DNA of 64,000 nucleotides from Diphasiastrum complanatum (lineage: Eukaryota; Streptophyta; Lycopodiopsida; Lycopodiales; Lycopodiaceae): NCBI GenBank assembly GCA_029204225.1, contig CM055109.1, positions 42,967,054-43,031,053 on the forward strand. The letters run 5' to 3'. The stretch's first letter is position 1. The number at the start of each line of letters is the position of its first letter. Shown here in pieces: positions 32,801 through 40,000 of this stretch. The notes below the pieces were generated by a model. The model saw nothing but the letters and a program-made list of their open reading frames with translations. It did not search any database and was not told where the DNA came from. Position numbers and translations under genes: made by a program.

Positions 32801-35222
32801 GGTTGCTACAAACACCAGTTTGCTGTCCCCACCTCTCATCCCAGAAAATGAGTTGATGAGAAACTTGTAACCTAGGATGACTTGAATAAGCAAACCCTTA
32901 CAAATATGCATTCCATTTATTTACCATCACTCAGACAAACTGGTGGCTCGGTTGTCTCCTGAAATCCTGAGCATATAGCTTTCAGTACCGTTCCTTTATC
33001 CAGCTTCCCTGCAGATAAGTGACATAAAATAGAACTTTAAGATCATAGGACTGGATGATGCGTCACTGTCAGAATGTTCAAAGTTCAAATGCTGAATAAT
33101 AACCAGCATAGTAAGTACCTCTATATTGCCTATTATTGACCATAAGTGTGGGTAATATTGTCACATCTCCTCTAGAATCACGTCCCACCTGCATAAGCAA
33201 AAAGCCTAGTAAACTTTTTTAAAATCCAAATTAAGAACTGATTTATAAGAAAGGACAATATAAATAATTGATTGCAGTAAAACCATAGAACCCACGGAAC
33301 CGTGGAAGGAACCGTACGGTTCATGTAAAAAAATAATTAATTCATTAATTCATTAATTTTCCTAAATTCCCCCCCCAAAACCCCTCAAAGCTAGTTTTTG
33401 TCCATCTCTCTCTCTCTCTCTCCCTCTCTCTTATCAATTTGGGAGATTAAATCATTTGAAGTAAATAATCTAAGTAGGGAGAATCTGCTTTTTCTGAAAA
33501 AAAATTGGCATTTTTTAAGCATTTTTTTGGGCTATTTTTGGGGGCTGGGACAAAAAACAAATTAATTAATTAATTAATTAATTATTCAGTGCGGTTCACC
33601 ATGGTTTTGGGCAAAAATTTTAAAGAACCGTACGGTTCACTGTACGGTTCTCATAACCGTGGTGAACCGTTAACGGTTCATTGATTCTATGAGTAAAACA
33701 AATCGGTTCTTCAACGACATCTCTGACCTTCCAACGTTCATAAGATACACTCGAATGCCCCTTGCCAGAAAAAAAAACACATACAAAAATCAGGAAGTCA
33801 CTCGTAAACAATTTCATACCTGTGCATCCTGTTCTGCTTTTAAAACAGGATTATCTTCATCTGCCTCTGGATTTCCTACGCAATCTTTGATCTTGCTGCT
33901 TGGAAGCTCTGCGAGGTCGACATAAAAAGATTACAATTCTGAACATTCTTTCTGCATGTACAGCATAGTGACAGCTTTTGAAACTTCGAACCAGGCGAGT
34001 AGAATTATGTACGCTAGGAAAAAAATACTTCATACATCAATAAAGCTATTGAAATGATACAGTTTAGCGATGCAGCAATCCAGTTGCCAAATGGAAGACA
34101 AACCTAAAGATTTTATGACTTCTTCTGCACAATCTTTGTTGTATTTCTTGTCCTTCATAGGGCACCTTATCTGAAAGTCAGTAACGTAATCCCACCAGAT
34201 CCAAGGTTTTTGCAAGTTTGTTGCAGTTTTAAAAACACACAGCTGTCTGAGATTTTCAGCCACCACATCCTTGCCGTCATAACCGAGCGTAAAGTCCTGC
34301 TCAGGATCCGGGGCACAATACCTCCCGTGATTGATGCACTGAGATTTGCACTGCCTGCTTAAAATAAAAGCTTGTGGACAGTACCAAGTGATGTAATGCG
34401 GAGTGAATAAGGTGTAACCCCCTCGTTCCAAAAGCTGCGCGGCGCCTTTGAAACTCTTTACAAATTCTATTTGCGCGTCACATTTAGGGCCGCACTCGTC
34501 ATTACTGTTGGTCCAAAACTCGTATTCAACTCGATCATCCGGATGGGGCAAAGACTCTCTCCAATCCAGGTTAATGTTCACCATTTCCCCAGAACCTAAA
34601 GCCTTTTTCAAACTGTCGCCAAACTTCTTCTCAATCAATGCTGAAGGAATTGTGATGTTAGCTATATAGTCTGGCGTTGCACTACCCTCCTCGGGAGAGT
34701 CCATGGTGATCAGAGGCTCAGATCTATCGTCAGCTACAAGGACAGCAGCTGCACCCGCATACTGTGCATTCCAAACCTTCAAAGCAAAATAGCACTCTGC
34801 AACAGATAGATCGTCAAAGACTCAAAATCTTTTAGGTAAATCATAAAATATAGATTGCTTATCATTAGCAAGAGAGAAATAATCCCTCCACCCGTTATAA
34901 TAAAGAAAAACACACCTCCTCGATCGACAAGAAGGATGGTTGGAAGGCCTCCACTAGTTGCTGGTTTGAAACTCTCGTTAAAAGTCTTGCAGGCAATAGC
35001 GCCTTCTTTTGGATACACTACCATGCCCGCCATGGTGCCTCCATACTGTGGGAGGCCAAAGTTACCGATGGCGCTATCATAGACGCCTTTCAAAGACTCA
35101 GGCGATGTAACGCTTATGCTATTCTTCTCCACCAGAAATTTACCACAAACATCAACAGTCAGCGTCAGCAGCAAAAGCAACACAGCCGCTCCACTTGCAT
35201 GCTGCTGCAAATTCCGCTCCAT
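17806..35222 (-). CDS. VSR: Vacuolar sorting receptor, 5' seven exons (partial gene)
   Basis: A type I membrane receptor that binds vacuolar sorting signals on soluble cargo at the Golgi/trans-Golgi network and directs them to prevacuolar compartments (family knowledge). Seven exons join in phase to about 467 residues: signal peptide (1-27), protease-associated domain (about 55-170), Cys-rich central domain with [20 protein letters not shown], then EGF-like repeats. The family is usually about 620 residues; the last EGF-like part, the transmembrane helix and the tail with its sorting motif are missing and must lie left of the window. The introns are 119, 195, 631, 110, 14,425, 535 and more than 17,800 bp, all GT-AG. 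No stop or frameshift was found in the exons, so the gene appears functional despite its transposon load. Confidence 0.93.
18423..18499 (-). CDS. VSR: VSR exon 6: EGF-like repeat
   Basis: Acceptor ATTGCAG|GGATTG; donor GCAAG|GTAATT. Encodes [20 protein letters not shown] then NVTACK, an EGF-like start with C-x6-C type spacing. The phase continues exactly from exon 5 across the 14.4 kb intron. Confidence 0.92.
18850..19768 (-). pseudogene. gypsy-2 RNase H/integrase traces
   Basis: Short minus-strand segments resemble the integrase start (around 19130-19030), but stops and shifts are frequent. No complete domain can be read, and the left limit of the element is uncertain. Confidence 0.4.
19769..20452 (-). 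pseudogene. gypsy-2 reverse transcriptase
   Basis: 227-residue frame: [20 protein letters not shown], then [52 protein letters not shown] and the catalytic box [11 protein letters not shown]. This is a chromovirus-like RT. The frame breaks after the RT thumb. The N-terminal side is cut by the copia insertion 34 bp to the right. Confidence 0.9.
20486..20883 (+). repeat. copia-1 5' LTR
   Basis: 398 bp, starts TGTTGAAGAG and ends AAATCTTCA. Differs from the 3' LTR at three sites (G/A in CACTTGGCC, A/T in the CTC run, A/C in GATACTCAAT). Confidence 0.97.
20884..20898 (+). other. copia-1 primer binding site
   Basis: TGGTATCAGAGCAGG directly after the LTR, complementary to the 3' end of initiator Met tRNA. 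Confidence 0.92.
21353..23293 (+). CDS. copia-1 gag, protease and integrase (5' part of polyprotein)
   Basis: 646 residues. Gag with the [17 protein letters not shown] start (DUF4219/UBN2-like) spans about 10-200. A basic Lys-rich stretch precedes the zinc knuckle [14 protein letters not shown] (about 253-266). The protease motif [12 protein letters not shown] is near 320. A pre-integrase HHCC finger (H-ERYGH...CEAC) follows at about 445-500, then the integrase core with SDLCGP, FVDDFS and [10 protein letters not shown]. The frame runs off at VATAVFY and stops because one base is missing near 23286; the next frame continues the same integrase. Confidence 0.95.
   Translation: MASLGESLLGESSKLDGTNYRVWKFKIANILMDKNCWEVMTGTEPVPTSDPELKDYMNRRHKAHRIINLSVKDNIIPHICNARDATDAWTILKSMFETVDSAKLVYLQNRLHTLKMEAGATIGDHITKVKDLLDQLASVGEKVSDRSIVPIVLNSLSFNYRDYVMSLSAREKLPTFGELYGLLLQEEMRRKNLSEREDNPELAFASKKKQNFQKKGKGKKKNSKQSLEQQVSKLQVGEESSTNSSSTPKRKGNCNYCGKYGHFAFECRKKQSDQKKGKNQQSHFVDKVAEEEQSGVLELFTTALSSESTFGGWYIDSGASKHMTPHRDWFSTYEETEDSQHVCLGDNSTRMVRGKGTVAIQLSSGEVKEIKSVLHVPGLAKNLLSVGAITKQNMVVEFNDSKCLVKDKDQNFKVVAKGMQEGGLYKLFTTIPSQEALSARDTNRDKLWHERYGHLSYKSLQVLNRHKMVVDLPSIKSSSDTCEACALGKQQRKKFPKEKATRAKGILELVHSDLCGPMQVKSAGGAYYLMTFVDDFSPKVWVYFLKLKSEVFKYFKQWKAMVESHTGKRLKTLRSDKGGEYISDEFKDLCKACGIKRQFTAPHTPQQNGVAERKNRSIVECARSMLKAKGLPNSFWAEAVATAVFY
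23287..25518 (+). CDS. copia-1 integrase end, RT and RNase H (3' part of polyprotein)
   Basis: Open from 23212, but homologous sequence begins at about 23287 ([20 protein letters not shown]). It holds the integrase C-terminal part, an acidic linker, RT (KWVYKTKF..., [22 protein letters not shown], catalytic [10 protein letters not shown]) and RNase H ([45 protein letters not shown]). The stretch between RRLLEDMQI and LHCDNQ is a few residues shorter than usual. The stop at 25516-25518 lies 36 bases inside the 3' LTR, so the last codons come from LTR sequence. The Met at 23212 is not a natural start. Confidence 0.93.
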   Translation, partial: LLNRSPTKAVEGITPEEAYSGNKPKVGSLRVFGCTAYAHTPKDLRKKLDAKSVKCVFLGYSEGQKAYVLYDLENRRKILSRDVIFDEEHAPKIQEQEKEGITEFIPLIDSTDEDPSQESCKPQVPEQQQEIEPTSSRPLFGQVPEAEVGDKRKTKTVPWDTWSPSTSPTARKKLPRWYWETIKEGQMIEEGESSEQGVRRSLRSHERQETNFALMSTILNADEPQFFHEAVREKVWQHAMQEEYDSIVKNDTWELTTLPEGKQPIGCKWVYKTKFHASGTVDKYKARLVAKGYAQQEGLDYDETFAPVAKMTSIRTVLAIASYFDWDVHQMDVKSAFLNGHLQEEVYMEQPQGFEITGKENLVCRLRKALYGLKQAPRAWYSRIDEYFARQQFEKSKSDCNLYVFREGEDFVVVVLYVDDLLITGSNKKPIACVKKNLSNEFEMKDLGLLHYCLGVEVWKGKRCLFISQAKYAHKSLKRFNMQESKPISTPMDASNKPSKDDGPAFADETLYRQLVGSLIYLTTTRPDIAYAVGIASQYMCKPTEAHWKAAKRILRYVRGTVTYGIGYTDDGNLQLEGYSDSDWAGDRDDRRSTTGYCFSLGSGAISWCSKKQPTIALSSTEAEYRATTRSACEAIWLRRLLEDMQILLHCDNQSCIQLARNPVYHARTKHIEVDQHFIREKVHSGEIELVYCDTNDQTADIFTKPLSKDKFEKFRTLLGVSLNKIAIKGGVLKSNAYFTPFG
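25471..25480 (+). other. copia-1 polypurine tract
   Basis: AAGGGGGGGG immediately before the 3' LTR. Confidence 0.9.
25481..25878 (+). repeat. copia-1 3' LTR
   Basis: 398 bp, three substitutions from the 5' LTR. CTGCA follows at 25879-25883. Confidence 0.97.
25884..26582 (-). pseudogene. gypsy-2 zinc knuckle and protease
   Basis: The minus strand contains the knuckle [14 protein letters not shown] followed by a spacer and the protease motif [20 protein letters not shown] (in 26582-26160). The protease C-terminal half is in a shifted frame ([20 protein letters not shown], 26058-25884). The copia insertion sits just downstream, in the protease-RT linker. Confidence 0.85.
26701..27529 (-). pseudogene. 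gypsy-2 gag
   Basis: N-terminal frame from 27529 (235 residues): acidic leader, coiled coil around residues 50-110, then the gag domain ([20 protein letters not shown]). After a shift near 26880 the domain continues as [20 protein letters not shown] then [14 protein letters not shown]. Similar in layout to gypsy-1 gag, so the two belong to related lineages. Confidence 0.85.
27530..28410 (-). other. gypsy-2 untranslated leader
   Basis: Between primer site and gag; no coding sequence recognised. Confidence 0.5.
28411..28424 (-). other. gypsy-2 primer binding site
   Basis: The minus strand reads TGGTATCAGAGCAT, the initiator Met tRNA type. Confidence 0.85.
28426..28834 (-). repeat. Probable gypsy-2 5' LTR
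   Basis: Lies just beyond the primer site. The far edge is placed at 28834 because the minus strand there reads TGTTATGGCC, a common LTR start also seen at 42288. The inner edge lacks a clear CA, and no second LTR copy was found, so limits are approximate. Confidence 0.45.
28835..30400. other. Intron sequence without recognisable content
   Basis: Part of VSR intron 5; AT-rich, stops in all frames, no repeat structure noted. Confidence 0.5.
30430..32449 (-). pseudogene. Decayed hAT transposase gene (hAT-2) in VSR intron 5
   Basis: The minus strand starts with a BED finger: [20 protein letters not shown] then [28 protein letters not shown] (32449-32300). The middle has a segment like [20 protein letters not shown] (about 32020-31930), resembling the hAT core. 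Near 31120-30950 YWTAGVQKC and [17 protein letters not shown] match the C-terminal dimerisation region, and an acidic Glu/Asp/Ser tail reads out at 30640-30440. Shifts and stops occur between segments. No terminal repeats or target duplication were identified. It is a different hAT lineage from hAT-1. Confidence 0.75.
32925..33008 (-). CDS. VSR: VSR exon 5
   Basis: Acceptor CTGCAG|GGAAGC; donor GATG|GTAAAT. Encodes [20 protein letters not shown] then PPVCLSD, the end of the central domain before the EGF repeats. The next exon is 14.4 kb away. Confidence 0.92.
33119..33188 (-). CDS. VSR: VSR exon 4
   Basis: Acceptor ATGCAG|GTGGGAC; donor TAGAG|GTACTT. Encodes [20 protein letters not shown] then QYRG, part of the thioredoxin-like/central region end. 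Confidence 0.92.
33284..33691. mobile_element. 408-bp hAT MITE in VSR intron 3
   Basis: Starts CATAGAACCC and ends GATTCTATG, with the perfect 8-bp target duplication AGTAAAAC at 33276-33283 and 33692-33699. Perfect palindromes sit just inside the ends: GAACCGTACGGTTC at 33309-33322 and 33625-33638, and GAACCGTTAACGGTTC at 33664-33679. The interior is AT-rich with a TTAA array and no coding sequence. It makes up two thirds of intron 3. Confidence 0.92.
33820..33908 (-). CDS. VSR: VSR exon 3
   Basis: Acceptor TCGCAG|AGCTTCC; donor GCACAG|GTATGA. Encodes [20 protein letters not shown] then VLKAEQDAQ, a strongly conserved VSR block. Phase agrees with both neighbours. Confidence 0.92.
34104..34796 (-). 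CDS. VSR: VSR exon 2: PA domain and central luminal domain
   Basis: Acceptor TTGCAG|AGTGC; donor TCTTTAG|GTTTGTC. Encodes [20 protein letters not shown] through [20 protein letters not shown]. This is the largest exon (693 bp) and contains the cargo-binding luminal region, with many paired cysteines. Confidence 0.93.
34916..35222 (-). CDS. VSR: VSR exon 1: signal peptide and start of PA domain
   Basis: The start ATG at 35222 is chosen because [20 protein letters not shown] gives a typical signal peptide and the mature part begins [19 protein letters not shown], as in the family. The frame is open further upstream but without family similarity. The exon ends CGAGGAG|GTGTGT. Confidence 0.93.
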
Positions 35223-35640
35223 CTCCAAGACAACCTTAAATCTACTCAAAAACAGGCTCAAGAAAAAAAATCCTTTATTCAAATTTGAATTCGCGGCTGC
35301 CTCTTCACTCCATAAAATTTCTGATTTACATCCACCTCTTGTTAGATCCAATCTAATGTCCAAACGCTCAACCAAGAATGATGAAACCAGCAATTGCGAA
35401 GATCATATCAATGCCGAGAGCAATTATTTTATTCCATCAGCCTTGACAGAAGACTCTAGAGCTATCTCAGCGCCTTACAGAGATCCAAAGCTACATCTGA
35501 TCTCCATTGCTATGAGCTTGAAGGTCAGAATCCGCACGAGAGATCAATGGAGATGCCGAGATAGAATTGGGAAAAAGAGAAGATAAAAAATTGCGATCCA
35601 GCGCCTGAATGAAAGAGAGAGTCAAACAACCGGTGGCGGT
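35223..35640 (-). promoter_or_regulatory. VSR 5' untranslated/upstream region
   Basis: Sequence upstream of the ATG. The coding frame stays open for about 57 codons upstream of 35222 but shows no signal peptide or family similarity, so it is read as leader. No convincing TATA box was seen; the transcription start is unknown. Confidence 0.45.
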
Positions 35641-35664
35641 AGTACTGTGACAGGACTCATGTGG

Positions 35665-35670
35665 CACGTG
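35665..35670. promoter_or_regulatory. G-box (CACGTG) upstream of VSR
   Basis: CACGTG in the context GGCACGTGGC, about 445 bp upstream of the start codon. In plants this core binds bZIP and bHLH factors and is part of ABA response elements. The function here is inferred from motif and position only. Confidence 0.4.
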
Positions 35671-35849
35671 GCTGCCACCCATATGGCAAAAGAGAACCCG
35701 TTCTCCCTCTCTTCTAGAACAACATGGAAGAAAGACTTTGATGGGTTCCAAACTCCATGTCTCCTCATTCATTTATTATGAGATTTGGATCGCTCCAATT
35801 TATTCTTTTTTAGCCTTGCACCGCACCATCGGAAAAGGCGATAAAGACT

Positions 35850-36345
35850 ATGTTAGTGTGATAATGACGTGTTTAAGGTGATTCTGTTATTGCGGTGACA
35901 TGTTTAAGGAGGCTCTATTGTTGGGATGTTGTGTTTAAGCAGGCTCTACTATTGTGATAATGCGTTTTCAAGTTGGCTCTGTTGTTGTGATGATGTGTTT
36001 AAGGAGGCTGTGTTGTTGTGATGATGTGTTTAAGGTGGCTCTATTGTTATGATGTTGTGTTTAACAAAGAGGCTCTGTTATTGTGATGATGACGTGTTTA
36101 AGGTGATTCTGTTATTGTGATGATGTGTTTAAGGAGGCTCTATTGTTGTGATGCTTTGTTTAAGGAAGCTCTACTATTGTGATGATGTGTTTAAGGTGGC
36201 TTTGTTGTTGTGATGATGTGTTTAAGGAGGCTCTGTTGTTGTGATGTTGTGTTTAACAAGGAGGGCTTTGTTGTTGTGATGATGAAAGGAGCCTATGTTG
36301 TTGTGATGTTGTGTTTAACAAGGAGGCTCTGAGTTAGCTTCTTGA
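35850..36345. repeat. Minisatellite of about 36-bp units with 225-bp higher order
   Basis: Monomers follow the pattern GGCTCTGTTGTTGTGATGAT then GTGTTTAAGGA, about 14 copies with variants. A longer pattern recurs: GACGTGTTTAAGGTGATTCT appears at 35866 and again at 36091, followed in both by the same ordered series of variants (GGAGGCTCTATTG, GCTCTACTATTG). This indicates duplication of multi-monomer blocks. Confidence 0.85.
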
Positions 36346-36754
36346 GTTTAAGCACAAAAATTATCTTTATTTATTTTTATGCTAAATTGAGATGTCTTTT
36401 TTTTTTTTTTTTCATTTTCGAACTAGTAAATTTTTAATTAACTTTGAAGGTAAATATGTATGCTTGACGCGATGATGTCACCTTGTCTTTTTTTTTATTT
36501 CTCCTTTTTCCTTTTTCTTCTCTTCTTGTTCTTCTTTATCACATTCATTTTCTTTTTATTCTCTTCGTAGCATAAGCCTACGTTTATGTGTACATAGACT
36601 TCTTTAATAGGTGAAAGCTCGAATCTTGCAAGATTAGACAACGAGAATTCACTTTTGGACTCCCATTATTCACAATAATATTTTGATTTCATTTGTTTTC
36701 AAAACTTTGATTGGTTGTAATTTTGCTGTCGTATGAGGTCCCTATTTCTGCAAC

Positions 36755-37020
36755 TTAAAAATACAAAGTCCCCTTGGATGGAATCCTAAAATTTGGCATC
36801 CTCTTAGATGGAATATGAAAGCATGGAACCCCCTTAAGTGAAATATTCCCACCCCTCTCGGACGGAATATGAAAATATGCTTTTTGGTATTATCAACCCG
36901 TGGAATCACAAAGAATCCAACCTGGGTGCACAATCTCAACTCAAGCACAATATCCCAACTCATCACATGTGGGAAGATGGAATATGAAAATATAAACTCG
37001 TGTTAAGCGAAATCTTTCCA
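36755..37020. repeat. Degenerate minisatellite
   Basis: Loose repeats of GGATGGAATATGAAAAT and CCCCTTAAGTGAAAT with about 35-40 bp spacing. Open frames across it are repeat shadows. Confidence 0.5.
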
Positions 37021-40000
37021 CCTTTGAAGAAGCGACTTTGGGCAAGATTTTTGTAATATATATTAAACTTGATAATGTGTGTGCTATTTAGCATTTTATC
37101 GAGATTGATGCTTGTCCTTTCATAACGCCACTAACATCTTTCAACAAGAGGAGTTGTTGATAATATCTTAATATGCTCTTGAAGTCACATTATCTAGTTC
37201 ATAAAGTTCTCCAAGTAAGATTCTATCTTGCACATTAAGTCGTGTAGAATCTATATATTTGTCTCTCTTGACAATAGAGGAAGTAGGCTCTTTGAGAGCC
37301 CAATGTAGGCCCCACTCATTCATGAATCACAAGAGAGCTTGCACACTTTTTATTAGTGTTCTGGAAAGTTGACATCTCTTGAAAATGGAACCGGCATCTT
37401 TCATAAAAAATCGATTTCATAAAAAATTCACAGGAAGTTGACTTTTAAAAAATCGACAACTTTTTTTAAATGTAAGAAATTTTAGGTTTGTCATTTTCAC
37501 ATGAAAGAAATTTGTGTTTAGTAAACTAGGTAGATCCTTATAAAAGTTGGATTACATAGGTTTATTGAGTCAATAGAATAAGTTTTAAATGTAAATATTT
37601 ACTGTTTTGCTGGCAAAAAAAACTAAGATGTAGGATCTCGAAGGCAAAAAATTTTGAAACCCGATAACTTCAAAAAAAAAAAAAAAGAGCATGAAATTGG
37701 AGAGAGAGTAGATTTCCTGGACACTGCTTTCTATTACAATCATTCAAAAAAAATGCATGCATAAGGGGTCAAGATACGTGATACATTTGCTATACAAGTT
37801 CATGGCATCTAAATTCATTGCACATGTAAAGGTATTCTAATTATCCTTGCTTGCAAAGGGTTGGAGAAACTATTAGTGTCATGTACTCTAGTATGTTGTT
37901 GAAAGGCAAGGAAGAACTAATTCCACTAAATGTACAGCTTTCTTTTGAGGAGTACGATATTCCGTGTCATTCTTTATATTAGATTGTTGTCGTTAGAGCT
38001 TCAACTTTGTTCCTATATCATGTATACATTGTTAAATTTTTTAGCTTTGCCACACTAGCAGTAAGCTATTGTGACAATTTGCTAAAAGATGGTATGTCAC
38101 TTGTAGGTGAGTTTGAGCATTAAAAATTTATTTTCAATTCTTTAAATCTTTTGAAATGCAATATTTATCTTTTAATTTTCAACGAACCAAAAGTGTGACT
38201 TAAGGCTCAGCCTAAGGCAAGGCTTCTCATGATATATCAATCACCATGTTTGATTTTGTGTTTCTCGTCCCATGCACACACGTGGACTACAACTCCGTAC
38301 CTTGAGATGAAAAAAGAATGTGTCAACCACTAACCCACATTTCAACAATATAAATATTGCATATCTAAAACTTGATCATACTTACTAGTCAAAGCATGGA
38401 GCATGCTTATTATCTTTAGTCATCATTGTGAAAAATTGTCAACTAGTTTGATCTAGTTCATTTGGCAATTTAGGCCAATATGCATCTTAAACTTAGAGAT
38501 AAACATTTTGAAGTTATTTTAGTCCAAGTTCATTTGAATTACCACTTTTGAAAAGTGGGGAAAATTTAAGTAGGTCGAGTTTGGGAGGATTCAAATTTGA
38601 ATGTTTGGTACATTGCATCTAGTCTATATTTGAGTAGGGTTTAGAATAGATCTAGAACTTTCCTATTGTTGATATTACAGTTAACTTTAACAAAGTAATT
38701 CTTATGCCAGTAAGTGAAAAGGGAGAACAGTCCAATTTTATTGGAATTAATAAACAAACTGATTTCATGTCCAATTAAATCCTATGGTGATTTATATGTA
38801 AAAGATCATTAGTAGTGTTTTTCATACTAGTAGATGATTTTTGGTATATCAGTTATTAGCCCATGTATAGGATAGAAATGAAATTATTTCAAATTTTCTT
38901 CTACAGTAATTAGTTTTAAAACATTTACTAATGCCGTGACATCTTCTTAGTACCTTAGTTGAAATAGATTTTCATGGAACTGAAAATTCTAAGGAGGGAA
39001 GAAGAGCGGACATCAGTGGTAGTAAGTGTGATCGGGAAATGTATTTCACAGTTAGGATTTTAAATAAATATCAGTAAATAATTGCTTAATACCGATTATT
39101 AATTTCCTGAATTAAATTTATTTAATTGAATTGTAACTGATATCTTTGTGACCATTGAGTTATCCGCAGTTTTGGATGTCAATTGTGATGTTAGAAGTAG
39201 AATCTGATACATGGATTACATTGGATTTGTTAATTGATAGAAGCTTGTCCCTAGAGTTAATGCTCTTGGATCCAGGGGGATTCGAAGCTTATCATTAACC
39301 AGAAAGGATCAGAATGTAATATTGAACCATATGCATTCTTCTGTCTAAATCAAGATCAGGTGTGGATTTGTGGTATTTATCTGATGTGCATGCCAGTCAT
39401 CCAAATAAAGGAATTCTCCAGAGTATGGGAACAAGAGATAAGATCCTATAGTGATTATAGGACAACTAGATGATCAATGGATCTCTAGAATTAGATAAGG
39501 CGGTTAAGGGTTTTTTGGAAGGTAAAGTTGATGGTATGGGACATCAATAATTTTGAAAACGAAAATTTAGGATTGTAACAATTTGATAATCAATGGTGTG
39601 TTTTAATACCTAGTCGCGATATGGGAAAAATAAAACCGTTTGATCAAATGTGGGGTATTTTGGGAAATTTTGAGGTTTAATCTAGATCCCAATGTGGTAT
39701 CTCATTATTTACAAAATCAGAGGCCCTCAAATCTATTTCTCACTTTCTTAATTAATCCTTTACTTCTTAGTAATTTCTTGATATAAGACATCAGACTGGT
39801 TTATATGATTTTTTCCAGCGTGAAGTTATTCTTCTAAAAGACTATTATGTCATATAAATTATTACTTGTGTGAATAGACTTGAAATTCGGATAAATTCTA
39901 AGGTTTAAGTGTTTCAATTTATTAAACCTAGAATATCTCTTGAATGGATTTTAGAGGAATGATAGTTTTGTCACTAGGGTTGAAAATATTTGAAGGGGAA

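Noticed and set aside
34779-35393. VSR start further upstream at the Met near 35393
   Set aside because: The extra residues lack family similarity and would bury the signal peptide; the Met at 35222 gives a standard signal sequence.
35491-35772. 93-codon minus-strand frame upstream of VSR
   Set aside because: No recognisable features; lies in the promoter/leader region and likely occurs by chance.
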